From the NCBI GenBank assembly GCA_965227535.1, contig OZ245761.1, positions 2,294,001 through 2,358,000 of the forward strand: a stretch of 64,000 nucleotides of DNA, written 5' to 3'. Positions 1 through 7,887 of this stretch are shown here, in pieces. The notes under the pieces were generated by a model, which was given only the letters and a program-made list of their open reading frames with translations, was not told the DNA's origin and did not search any database. This DNA is from SZUA-430 sp965227535 (GTDB taxonomy: Bacteria > Pseudomonadota > Alphaproteobacteria > Micropepsales > Micropepsaceae). Position 1 is the first letter of the stretch. Each line of letters begins with the position of its first letter. Made by a program: the position numbers and the translations under genes.

Positions 1-846
1 CATCAGATCGCAGCCGTGCATGGCCAGGTTCGCCTCATACGTCCCGTGCATGCCCAACATGCCGAGCCACTGCTTATCCGAAGCCGGATAGGCGCCAAGT
101 CCCATCAACGTCGACGTGATCGGATACCCGGTCATGCGCACGAACTCGCGCAACAGCTGCGACGCCAGCGGCCCCGCATTGATGATGCCGCCGCCGGTGT
201 AGAACACAGGCCGCTTTGCCGCCGCGATCATCTCGACCGCCTGCTCGATCTTCTTCAGATCGCCTTTGACGCGCGGTTGATACGTCCTGTGCTTGATATT
301 CGACGGCCCCACATACGGCCCGCGCTTGAACTGCACGTCCTTCGGAATGTCGATGACCACGGGCCCGGGTCGCCCCGTCGTCGCGATGTAGAACGCCTCA
401 TGCATGATGCGCGGCAGATCGTTCACGTCGCGCACCAGCCAATTGTGCTTCGTGCAAGGCCGCGTGATGCCGACGGTGTCGGCCTCCTGAAACGCGTCCA
501 TGCCGATCAGATGCGTCGGCACCTGCCCCGTGATGCACACCAGCGGAATCGAATCCATCAGCGCATCGGTCAATCCGGTGACGGCATTCGTCGCCCCCGG
601 CCCCGACGTCACCAGCACGACGCCGGGCTTGCCTGTCGACCGCGCATAACCTTCCGCCGCATGCGTCGCGCCCTGTTCATGCCTCACGAGGACGTGCTCG
701 ATCCCCGAGTCCTGAAAAAGCGCATCGTAGATCGGAAGCACCGCCCCGCCGGGATAGCCGAAAATATGCCTCACGCCGTGATCCTTCAGCGCACGGATCA
801 CCATCTCCGCGCCGGTCGGCTCTTGGGGCATCGCTTCGGTCTTCAT
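1..846 (-). CDS. ilvB: acetolactate synthase, large (catalytic) subunit, partial
   Basis: Encodes the first 282 residues of a ThDP-dependent acetohydroxyacid synthase; the 3' part lies beyond the left edge. The enzyme condenses two pyruvates, or pyruvate with 2-oxobutyrate, in branched-chain amino-acid synthesis. Visible features are the N-terminal YPGGAVLPIYDAL segment, the HEQGATHAAEGYAR stretch holding the catalytic glutamate, and the SGPGATNAVTG loop, all characteristic of the family's ThDP-binding Pyr domain. The ATG at 846 is the first Met after the attenuator and opens with MKTEAMPQEPTGAEM. The regulatory subunit ilvN would be expected downstream, outside the window. A leader peptide and terminator lie directly upstream. 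Confidence 0.95.
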   Translation of the reverse strand, partial: MKTEAMPQEPTGAEMVIRALKDHGVRHIFGYPGGAVLPIYDALFQDSGIEHVLVRHEQGATHAAEGYARSTGKPGVVLVTSGPGATNAVTGLTDALMDSIPLVCITGQVPTHLIGMDAFQEADTVGITRPCTKHNWLVRDVNDLPRIMHEAFYIATTGRPGPVVIDIPKDVQFKRGPYVGPSNIKHRTYQPRVKGDLKKIEQAVEMIAAAKRPVFYTGGGIINAGPLASQLLREFVRMTGYPITSTLMGLGAYPASDKQWLGMLGMHGTYEANLAMHGCDLM

Positions 847-870
847 CGTCGAACTCACAGCGTTTCGGGC

Positions 871-935
871 AAAAGAAAAGGCCCCGTCAGGGCCCTCGGA
901 CACACCGCCTTGCCACGACCTTTTTCAGGTCACGG
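871..935 (-). promoter_or_regulatory. ilvB transcription attenuator (hairpin 1:2, antiterminator 2:3, terminator)
   Basis: On the minus strand the leader can form CCGTGACC/GGTCGTGG (arms 928-935 and 913-920, loop containing the leader stop codon). Alternatively the second arm can pair with GCCCTGAC (893-886) as an antiterminator. The default terminator is GGGCC/GGCCC (890-894 with 880-884) followed by TTTTCTTTT (879-871). Stalling at the Val/Leu/Ile codons would free the second arm, block the terminator and allow ilvB expression. Attenuation of ilvBN is known from Caulobacter; the specific pairings here are my own folding by eye. Confidence 0.7.
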
Positions 936-975
936 GGCCAGCGGCGCAACGAATTACAAGCACAAAATTCCGCAT
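925..975 (-). CDS. ilv leader peptide (16 aa)
   Basis: A 16-codon reading frame, ATG at 975 to TGA at 925, reading MRNFVLVIRCAAGPVT. It contains the run Val-Leu-Val-Ile near the start, the three branched-chain amino acids made by the downstream enzyme's pathway. A GGAAA sequence precedes the ATG. The stop codon falls in the loop of the first leader hairpin (913-935), the usual geometry for ribosome-controlled attenuation. The peptide itself probably has no function beyond making its translation depend on charged Val, Leu and Ile tRNAs. Confidence 0.75.
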   Translation of the reverse strand: MRNFVLVIRCAAGPVT

Positions 976-1006
976 AACGGCAGTTTCCAGCAAGAATATT
1001 ACGAAA

Positions 1007-1035
1007 CTTCTAACCCCAGTGCTGCACCGCGTCAA
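1007..1035 (-). promoter_or_regulatory. candidate sigma-70 type promoter of the ilvB leader
   Basis: On the minus strand, TTGACG (1035-1030) is separated by 17 bases from TAGAAG (1012-1007). The start of transcription would fall near 1000, about 25 bases before the leader-peptide ATG. The element sits just after the miaA stop codon, so the ilv leader would have its own promoter. The -10 box is a weak match, so this is a prediction. Confidence 0.45.
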
Positions 1036-1044
1036 GAGGGCCAA

Positions 1045-1965
1045 TCACTCCAACTCCCGCTCGATGACCGCGGCCATTTCGCTCACGTCGCTGCGCTCGA
1101 CCACCGACCAATCCGGCATTTGGTGCCGGAACCATGTCATCTGCCGCTTGGCATAGCGGCGCGTTTCAACGATCGCCTGCTCCACCGCTTGTTCAAGCGA
1201 AACGCGCCCCTCGAGATGCGCTATTAGCTGCGGCACGCCGAGCGCCCGCGCCGCCGGCGCGTCGCTCGCGATGCCGCCGTCGCGCAGCGCCCGCACCTCA
1301 TCGAGCCCGCCCTGCTCCACCATCGACCGAAAGCGCCGCGCGATGCGTTCGATCAGCCAATCGCGATTGGGCTTCAGCACGAAGCGCGCGAGATCGCCCG
1401 TCAGCGCCGGCACGCCCTTCAACGCCTGCCACTCGGCAAGCGATTGCCCCGTTGCCTCGATCACTTCCCACGCGCGCACGATGCGCTGACTGTCCCCGGG
1501 ATTGAGCCGCGCCCCCATCACCGGATCGCGCGCCGTCAGCTCGATATGGAAACGCTCATTCCCAAGCTCGCTGAGTTTCTGCCGCGCCTCGACACGTATG
1601 GACGCGTGAATTTCCGGCACCGGCGACAAACCTTGCAACAGCGCCGCAAAATAGAGCCCCGTCCCACCCGCGAAGATCGGCATCAGCCCCTTCGCCCGCG
1701 CATCCGCCAAAGCGGTCTTCGCCGCCTCAAGCCAATGCCCGACCGAAAACGGCTCGAACGCACTCACGAAACCATAGAGATAATGCGGCGCCAGCTTCTC
1801 CTCGTCCGCGTCCGGCCGCGCCGACAACACACGCAGCTCGCGATAGACCTGCAACGCGTCCGTATTGATCACCGCCCCGCCGTAGTCGCGCGCCAGCTTC
1901 GTCGCCAGCGCGGACTTGCCGCTGGCGGTAGGCCCTGCAATAAGGACGGCATCAGGCGCGCCCAT
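1045..1965 (-). CDS. miaA: tRNA dimethylallyltransferase
   Basis: Transfers dimethylallyl from DMAPP to N6 of A37 in tRNAs that read U-starting codons, the first step of ms2i6A formation. The 306-aa length is normal for MiaA. The P-loop GPTASGKS is at residues 11-18, followed by the family-typical NTDALQVYREL segment that binds the target adenosine and FAGGTGLY further on. The gene precedes ilvB on the same strand and is divergent from serB, with 32 bases between the two start codons. Confidence 0.95.
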   Translation of the reverse strand: MGAPDAVLIAGPTASGKSALATKLARDYGGAVINTDALQVYRELRVLSARPDADEEKLAPHYLYGFVSAFEPFSVGHWLEAAKTALADARAKGLMPIFAGGTGLYFAALLQGLSPVPEIHASIRVEARQKLSELGNERFHIELTARDPVMGARLNPGDSQRIVRAWEVIEATGQSLAEWQALKGVPALTGDLARFVLKPNRDWLIERIARRFRSMVEQGGLDEVRALRDGGIASDAPAARALGVPQLIAHLEGRVSLEQAVEQAIVETRRYAKRQMTWFRHQMPDWSVVERSDVSEMAAVIERELE

Positions 1966-1997
1966 CGTCGCTCCACATCAACAAACGCAAATCGCCC

Positions 1998-2867
1998 ATG
2001 GACTATACGCTGGTTCTGACGGCAGCGCTCGGCGCGCTGGATGACGCCTGTGTGAAGACGGTCGCCGATGTCGCGCGCATAACGCCGCATTGGCTCTCGC
2101 CCGGCACAGCCTGCGAGTTCCGCGTGGCAGACCCGAAGATCGTCGACGCCGCACGTGCAGCAATCGGCGCAACGCGCGCCGACGTCAATGTCGTCGCCAA
2201 CGAACGCCGCAAGAAACGCCTCCTCATCGCCGACATGGACTCGACCATCATCGGCTGCGAGTGCATCGACGAGATCGCCGATTTCGCCGGCATCAAACCG
2301 CAAATCGCGGCGATCACGGAACGCTCCATGCGCGGCGAGATTCCGTTCGAAAGCGCACTGCGCGAACGCGTGGCGCTTCTCAAAGGCCTGCCCGAATCCA
2401 CACTCGCCCGCGTCTTCAAAGAGCGCGTCCACCTGAACGACGGCGCACGCATCCTCGTGCGCACCATGACCGAACACGGCGCGACGACGGCCCTCATCTC
2501 CGGCGGCTTCACGTTCTTCACCAGCCGCGTCGCCGAAGCCGCAGGCTTCGCCACACATCAAGCGAACGAACTCATCATCGAGAACGGCGCCCTCGCCGGC
2601 ACCGTGCGCGAACCCATCCTAGGCCGCGCCGCCAAACGCGAAGCGCTGTTGCGCCTCTCGCACGAACACAACATCAACCCGCTCGACGCGATCGCCATCG
2701 GCGACGGCGCCAACGACCTCGACATGATCAACGAAGCAGGCCTGGGCGTCGCCTACCGCGCCAAGCCTGTGGTCGCAGCAGCCGCACAAGCACGCCTCAA
2801 CCACAGCGATTTGAGCGCGGCGTTGTATCTGCAGGGATTCAGGGACACCGATCTGGTGATGGACTAA
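1998..2867 (+). CDS. serB: phosphoserine phosphatase
   Basis: HAD-superfamily enzyme that hydrolyses O-phosphoserine in the last step of serine synthesis. The nucleophile motif DMDST is at residues 79-83, the Ser/Thr motif (SGG) near 168-170, and GDGANDLDM at 235-243 supplies the metal-binding aspartates. Length is 289 aa with an N-terminal region that would form the ACT-like regulatory part seen in this family. The C-terminus FRDTDLVMD is repeated about 1 kb downstream as an isolated fragment (3877-3906). Confidence 0.95.
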   Translation: MDYTLVLTAALGALDDACVKTVADVARITPHWLSPGTACEFRVADPKIVDAARAAIGATRADVNVVANERRKKRLLIADMDSTIIGCECIDEIADFAGIKPQIAAITERSMRGEIPFESALRERVALLKGLPESTLARVFKERVHLNDGARILVRTMTEHGATTALISGGFTFFTSRVAEAAGFATHQANELIIENGALAGTVREPILGRAAKREALLRLSHEHNINPLDAIAIGDGANDLDMINEAGLGVAYRAKPVVAAAAQARLNHSDLSAALYLQGFRDTDLVMD

Positions 2868-3027
2868 CAGAACACACGCGAGCGGTGTGCAGCACGCACG
2901 CTATTCGCTCATCCAATGTGCCGCCGATAGTGGCAAATAAGCACTCGCCAGAACTCCTCGACTAAAGCGGCTGGCACAATTGTTGTCGCCGCTCCAACGT
3001 GCAAAGGGGGACGCTTGGGGCAGGCGA

Positions 3028-3867
3028 ATGCGAGTAGTCAGCACGATAGTAGTGCCGGTGGCGGCAGCACTCATTGTTTTTGGTTGTGTCGTATTACTTC
3101 ATCAGAGCGGCGCTTTGGCACCGGCCGTAGTGCCAATTGAGATCTGCACTGAGGGACTTGTGGCGCGCGATGCCGACGTATTCGGCGTAACGGTAACACC
3201 GATCGCTCAGCGTACGTTCGTATTTGGTCTGTTGGTCGCAATACTGATGGCCGGTGCCGTTTGGTCGCGGCGTCGAGCTAACGACTTGGAAGCGTTTCTT
3301 GCACGGGACATCAAATGGTCGCGCCGTGGCGGAGCGAACATAAAGCCTGAAAATCTTCTGCAAGCCCTCAACAACAGATTCTTCAACTGGCTTAACGAAA
3401 CGCGAGGACCGATCATCGCGCTAAACCACGTGGTCATCTTCGGATTTCTGCTGCCGGTTGCCGGATTCTTCGTGATGGCATTCCTGTGGACGTGGCTGTT
3501 CCCTGGAAAGGCGCTGCACCCGGCAGCGGCAGTCGACGGTTGCACGCGCTCACCGCAATTGCTCGCATTCATCTGGGAGCACTCGTGGCGTGGCGCCGCT
3601 CTCAACCTGCCTGACGTGTTAGGATGGAAAGCACCTAGCGCACTGCAAACGGACGGTGACGTACCGGCGATCGCCTACGTTGCTAGCCTACGACTCTACT
3701 TGGCCTGGGCTGGTTCAATTTCTCTCGCTCAAACAACCTACCTGTTGCTGCGGCGGCAATTGACGAGCCTTATCGTCGTAATGTGGATCCCGCTCCGGCG
3801 AGTTTTAGTGAAGCTATTCCGACCGAGCGAGCGTTCGGGTCCAGCGGAAAACGCCGCGGGCAACTGA
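3028..3867 (+). CDS. hypothetical membrane protein
   Basis: Encodes about 279 aa from the ATG at 3028, preceded by GGGGCAGG; a TTG 48 bases earlier is possible. Hydrophobic segments near residues 3-28, 65-85, 125-155, 215-240 and 250-270 predict four or five membrane helices. An RRR cluster follows the second helix and a basic tail follows the last. I do not recognise the family. The base composition is visibly more AT-rich than that of serB or the next gene. The gene lies between serB and a second copy of the serB 3' end, which suggests insertion. Confidence 0.6.
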   Translation: MRVVSTIVVPVAAALIVFGCVVLLHQSGALAPAVVPIEICTEGLVARDADVFGVTVTPIAQRTFVFGLLVAILMAGAVWSRRRANDLEAFLARDIKWSRRGGANIKPENLLQALNNRFFNWLNETRGPIIALNHVVIFGFLLPVAGFFVMAFLWTWLFPGKALHPAAAVDGCTRSPQLLAFIWEHSWRGAALNLPDVLGWKAPSALQTDGDVPAIAYVASLRLYLAWAGSISLAQTTYLLLRRQLTSLIVVMWIPLRRVLVKLFRPSERSGPAENAAGN

Positions 3868-3876
3868 CGAGCAGAC

Positions 3877-3906
3877 TTTCGGGATACCGATCTCGTGATG
3901 GACTAG
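3877..3906 (+). pseudogene. duplicated fragment of the serB 3' end
   Basis: This stretch reads FRDTDLVMD-stop in one frame, exactly the last nine residues of SerB. It aligns to 2838-2867 with a few base differences, the last 11 bases before the stop wobble being identical. No start codon or upstream serB-like sequence accompanies it. Together with the true serB end it brackets the AT-richer membrane-protein gene, as expected for integration at a gene 3' end or for an imported segment. Confidence 0.75.
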
Positions 3907-4019
3907 CGCCCTTCATCCGTATCGGCTCCTCCAGAATACGCAAAAGAAACAGTCTGGCAAGCCACGAATTCACGTACTAAGTGGAAGCCCCTCATCGCCA
4001 AGCAAACGGGGCACACAAC

Positions 4020-5273
4020 ATGCGCGCGGCAGGCTTCGACTTCGGAACTTCCAACTCGGCCATCGGAATCGTCAAAGGCAACAGCGCCGCGTTGGCGCCG
4101 ATCGAAGGCCCGTCGACGATGATCCCGACGGCGGTATTCTTCGACTTCACCGATCATGACAAACCGCACTACGGCCGCGACGCCGTCGATGCGTATGTGA
4201 ACGGCAACGACGGCCGCCTGATGCGCGGCCTGAAAACAATTCTCTCGACGTCGCTGATCAATGAGCGCACCGCGCTATCGAAACGTTCGATCCTGCTCAC
4301 CGACGTCATCGCGATGTTCTCCCGCCACCTGCGCCTCAAAGCCGAAGAAGCGCTCGGCCACCCGATCGAAGCCGTCGTCCATGGCCGCCCCGTGCGCTTT
4401 GTCGAAGGCGACGACGCCGCCGACGCGCGCGCCGAGACCACGCTCACAGGCCTCGCCAAACAAGCCGGCTACAGCGATGTCTCGTTCGTCTACGAGCCCG
4501 TCGCCGCCGCCGCGCAATACGAACAGAGCGTCACGAAAGAAGAAGTCGTCCTCGTCGCCGACATCGGCGGCGGCACCTCCGACTTCTCGATCGTCCGCAT
4601 CGGCCCCGACCGCCGCGCGAAAAGTGACCGCCGCGACGACATCCTGGCGAACACCGGCGTGCGCGTCGGCGGCACCGACTTCGACCGCAACCTCAGCATG
4701 GAAGCGGTCATGCCCGCGCTCGGCCTCGGCACGGAGTTGATCAACAAGAACCTGCCGATGCCGCGTTCGATCTTCGCCGACCTCGCCTGGTGGCCGACGA
4801 TCAACCTTTGCTACACGCCCAAGATCGTACGCGAAGCGCAAGAGCTGCACCGCCTCGCCGTCGAACCGCAACGGACGGCGCGCCTTCTCACGGTTCTGAC
4901 CAAGCACCTGGGCCACCACATCGCCTTCGCAGTGGAGCGCGCGAAGATCGAACTCACCGCCGCGCAGAAGGCCGACATCTCGCTCGCTCTCGTCGAAGCC
5001 GGGCTCAAAGCGCCGACCACGCGCGAAACGTTCGACGAAGCGATCGACGCCGAACTGATGCGCCTGCGTCTGTCCGTATGGAATTGTCTGGCGCTCGCCG
5101 GCGTAGATGCCGACGGCATCGACACCGTCTTCATGACCGGCGGCTCAAGCCTCGTGCCGGCGGTCGAAGCCGTGCTGCGCGATGAAATCCCGAACGCCGC
5201 CATCAAGCGCGGCGACGATTTCCTCTCCGTCGCGCTGGGCCTCACGCTCGCGGCCCAGTCGCGTTACGCGTGA
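4020..5273 (+). CDS. Hsp70/DnaK-family chaperone, YegD-like
   Basis: Encodes a 417-aa actin-fold ATPase. The N-terminal phosphate-1 motif FDFGTSNSAIG is at residues 6-16, phosphate-2 DIGGGTSDFS near 181, and the adenosine motif GGSSLVPA near 373. It ends at the nucleotide-binding domain without the DnaK substrate-binding lid, as in YegD. The ATG at 4020 follows a GGGG sequence and directly precedes the conserved motif, so it is preferred to the GTG at 3981. The client is unknown. The next gene converges on it with seven bases between them. Confidence 0.85.
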   Translation: MRAAGFDFGTSNSAIGIVKGNSAALAPIEGPSTMIPTAVFFDFTDHDKPHYGRDAVDAYVNGNDGRLMRGLKTILSTSLINERTALSKRSILLTDVIAMFSRHLRLKAEEALGHPIEAVVHGRPVRFVEGDDAADARAETTLTGLAKQAGYSDVSFVYEPVAAAAQYEQSVTKEEVVLVADIGGGTSDFSIVRIGPDRRAKSDRRDDILANTGVRVGGTDFDRNLSMEAVMPALGLGTELINKNLPMPRSIFADLAWWPTINLCYTPKIVREAQELHRLAVEPQRTARLLTVLTKHLGHHIAFAVERAKIELTAAQKADISLALVEAGLKAPTTRETFDEAIDAELMRLRLSVWNCLALAGVDADGIDTVFMTGGSSLVPAVEAVLRDEIPNAAIKRGDDFLSVALGLTLAAQSRYA

Positions 5274-5280
5274 GCAAACG

Positions 5281-5718
5281 TCAATCGCAGATCAATTCGC
5301 CCCACTGCGTGCGCTTGTCGCGCTTCTTGCATTCTTCCGACGGCCCGATCCACTGACCGTCCGCCGACCAAGAACTCCGTCCGCGCTGCGTCGCCTGATA
5401 CTGATCCTTCTCGCACTTGTCCGCACCACCGGGCGCCATGCCCTCAGGCCGGAAGCCCATGAAATTGCATTGAATGATCGGCCACCACATATCGCTGCGC
5501 GCACTCAGCACGCGCTTGCGCAGATATTCCGGCGCACGCGGCCACCACCCCGGCAGAATTCGCGCAAAGCCGTTGGGAAGAATTTCCGGCGCCAAAGCCA
5601 GGAACTGCTCGTCCGTATACGGCGGTCCATTGTCGGCTGCCGCTGCGGAAACATCGTTAACCGCCGTCACGCCCATCATAAGAGCGACACAAAGCACCGA
5701 CAAAAACCGCAACATCAA
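5281..5718 (-). CDS. small secreted protein of unknown function
   Basis: Encodes 145 aa. Residues 1-25 form a signal peptide (hydrophobic core, cleavage expected after VSA). The mature part has four cysteines spread through the second half, enough for two disulfides, and many tryptophans, consistent with a periplasmic protein. No catalytic motif is recognised. It is convergent with the YegD-like gene and has its own upstream region shared with the divergent SPFH gene. Confidence 0.7.
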   Translation of the reverse strand: MMLRFLSVLCVALMMGVTAVNDVSAAAADNGPPYTDEQFLALAPEILPNGFARILPGWWPRAPEYLRKRVLSARSDMWWPIIQCNFMGFRPEGMAPGGADKCEKDQYQATQRGRSSWSADGQWIGPSEECKKRDKRTQWGELICD

Positions 5719-5806
5719 GGCCTCCGAATAACGATAAGCGCAAACTATCGCAAAGGTTGCGCGAAGCCAACTTGAGCACGGAGCCGCACGCGGTCATCAT
5801 GGCCTC

Positions 5807-6643
5807 ATGTCAGCGTATGATTTTGTAATGACCGAGATCGACACGATCGCCATCGCCGCGGTCGTCGTCGCCGTGCTGCTCGTCCTGTGGCTGCTCGCCA
5901 CGCGCGCGAGACTCATCGTCTTCGATTGGCAGACGGCCCTGCTCTATCACGACGGCGTCTACAAGCGCACGCTCGGCCCCGGCAAGTACCGCTTCTTTGC
6001 GCCGCCGCACAGCTGGCTGGTCTTCGACCGCCGCCCGCAATTCCTGACGGTGCCCGGCCAAGAAGTGCTGAGCCGCGACGCACTCGGCCTCAAAGTCACG
6101 CTCGTCGCCGAATACCAAATCGAAGACCCGGCAAGCCTCATGCGCTCATTCGCGCTGTCGTCGCCGATGGACGTCACCAACGCGATCTATCCGCTGATCC
6201 AAATCCCTATCCGCGAGGCGGCGGCGACTTACACGCTCGACGAAATCATCCAGAATCGCGACGCGCTGCCCGAGATGGTGCGCGCCGCCAGCGTGGAGCG
6301 CCTGTCGAACGCCGGCATCAAACTGCTCAAGGTCGCGGTGCGCGACATCATGATCGCCAAGGAACTGCGCGACGCCTACGCCGCGAACGCCATCGCGCAA
6401 AAGACGGCGGCGGCGACGCTCGAACGCGCGCGCGGTGAAGTCGCCTCGATGCGCGCACTTGCCAACGCCGCGCGCATGGCGCAAGGAAATCCGGAATTGA
6501 TGCAGCTGCGCGCCCTCCAGGCGATGCAGTCTTCCGACGGCCGCCACACGGTCATCTTCGATTTCTCGGGCAAAGGAAAACCACCGGCGCCGGCAACGAC
6601 CGACGCCGATCATCCCTTTGGCCCGGACGACGACGTGCTTTAG
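5807..6643 (+). CDS. slipin-type SPFH/band 7 membrane protein
   Basis: Encodes 278 aa. One N-terminal membrane helix (about residues 13-32) is followed by an SPFH domain. Recognisable features include the GPGKYRF turn, the EYQIEDPASL segment, and the helical stretch with AANAIAQKTAAATLERARGE that drives oligomerisation in stomatin/slipin proteins. Such proteins form cytoplasmic-facing rings that organise membrane microdomains or proteases. No NfeD partner gene is adjacent. Met8 is a possible alternative start. Confidence 0.85.
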   Translation: MSAYDFVMTEIDTIAIAAVVVAVLLVLWLLATRARLIVFDWQTALLYHDGVYKRTLGPGKYRFFAPPHSWLVFDRRPQFLTVPGQEVLSRDALGLKVTLVAEYQIEDPASLMRSFALSSPMDVTNAIYPLIQIPIREAAATYTLDEIIQNRDALPEMVRAASVERLSNAGIKLLKVAVRDIMIAKELRDAYAANAIAQKTAAATLERARGEVASMRALANAARMAQGNPELMQLRALQAMQSSDGRHTVIFDFSGKGKPPAPATTDADHPFGPDDDVL

Positions 6644-6912
6644 CTTGAAGAGGTTCGCCTAGGGCTTCGGGAAAGCATCGCTGACTCGAATCGCCGTCGG
6701 GCAACTCGCAGGCCACTGGCCTGCTCCATAGGGAGAACGGGGCCGCCGCGGTCCCAGGCGCGAGAGCGCAACGACGGTCGTGCTATGCGGGTGCAAAGCC
6801 CCCGCACGCCCGACGTAGGGTCAGCGGCGGCCTTATCTTCCGAAAGCGCTTGAGCGCAAGCGCTCGCGCTGCAAAGAATGCGCGAAACACACAAAGCGAA
6901 AGCCCAGGACCC
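6644..6912. other. 269-bp intergenic region with a perfect inverted repeat
   Basis: No convincing gene is present. At 6845-6864 AGCGCTTG and CAAGCGCT form a perfect 8-bp inverted repeat with a 4-base loop, about 50 bases before the nitronate monooxygenase start. It could be an operator or a hairpin. The rest is GC-rich and unusually free of stop codons on the minus strand; it may be a remnant of coding or repetitive sequence. Confidence 0.5.
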
Positions 6913-7887
6913 ATGACCATCCGCACGTCGCTCTGCGACCTTCTCGGTATCCAGCATCCGATCATGCTCGCCGGCATGGGCGGCGTCTCCTACGCGGAGG
7001 TTTGCGCCGCGGTGTCTGAAGCCGGCGGCTTCGGCACACTCGGCATGGCCGGCCGCTCGACGGAAGAAATCCGCACGCAGATGCGCAAAGTGCGCCAGCT
7101 GACGAAGAAGCCCTTCGGCGTCGACCTCCTCGCCGCCGTGCCGGAGTCGCTGGAAAAAACCGCCGACATCATCATCGAGGAAGGCGCGTCCGCGTTCATC
7201 TCCGGCCTCGGCGTCCCGCCACGCCATCTCGTCGACCGCTTCCACGCCGCGGGCCTGAAGGTGATGAACGTCTGCGGCACCGTGCGTCACGCGAAAGCCG
7301 GCGAAGACGGCGGTCTCGACGCGGTCGTCGCCCAAGGCACGGAAGCCGGCGGCCACACCGGCAAGATCGCGGGCCTCGCCCTCATCCCGCAAATCGTTGA
7401 CGCGGTGAAAGTGCCGGTCGTTGCCGCAGGCTCCATCGTCGACGGCCGCGGCCTCGCTGCAGCCCTCGCGCTCGGCGCGCAAGGTGTGTGGGTCGGCACG
7501 CGCTTCATCGCCTCGACCGAAGCGCATGCCGGGGACATGTACAAACAAGTCGTCGTCGACGCGACCGACGAAGACACGATCATCACCCGCGCCTACTCCG
7601 GCAAACCGATGCGCGTGTTCAAGAACGACTACGTCGCCGACTGGGAACGCCGCCCTGGCGACATCAAACCCTTCCCGATGCAGGCGATGATCTCCGTCCA
7701 GAACAACGCGATGGGCGGCATCGGCGGCCAAGTCGAAGGCCTCGTGCGCGAAAAATCCGCGTTCGCGATGGGCCAGGGCGCAGGCGCGATACACGAAATC
7801 CTACCCTGCGCCGAAATCATCAAGCGCATGACGGCGGACGCGGAAAAAATCATTGATCGGATGGGACGGCTACGTCAGCACGCGTGA
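6913..7887 (+). CDS. nitronate monooxygenase (2-nitropropane dioxygenase family)
   Basis: Encodes a 324-aa FMN-dependent TIM-barrel enzyme that oxidises alkyl nitronates. The start MTIRTSLCDLLGIQHPIMLAGMGG is typical of class I-like members, and the AQGTEAGGHTG motif near residue 140 contains the conserved active-site histidine. The ATG at 6913 sits directly before the conserved N-terminus; an earlier in-frame start gives an arginine/alanine-rich extension unlikely to be real. The last 38 bases overlap the 3' end of the convergent VOC-GNAT gene. Confidence 0.85.
   Translation: MTIRTSLCDLLGIQHPIMLAGMGGVSYAEVCAAVSEAGGFGTLGMAGRSTEEIRTQMRKVRQLTKKPFGVDLLAAVPESLEKTADIIIEEGASAFISGLGVPPRHLVDRFHAAGLKVMNVCGTVRHAKAGEDGGLDAVVAQGTEAGGHTGKIAGLALIPQIVDAVKVPVVAAGSIVDGRGLAAALALGAQGVWVGTRFIASTEAHAGDMYKQVVVDATDEDTIITRAYSGKPMRVFKNDYVADWERRPGDIKPFPMQAMISVQNNAMGGIGGQVEGLVREKSAFAMGQGAGAIHEILPCAEIIKRMTADAEKIIDRMGRLRQHA

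Noticed and set aside
16..1227. 403-codon plus-strand frame over the left edge
   Set aside because: Arginine/histidine-rich translation with no family character; it is the antisense shadow of ilvB and part of miaA, which show clear motifs on the minus strand.
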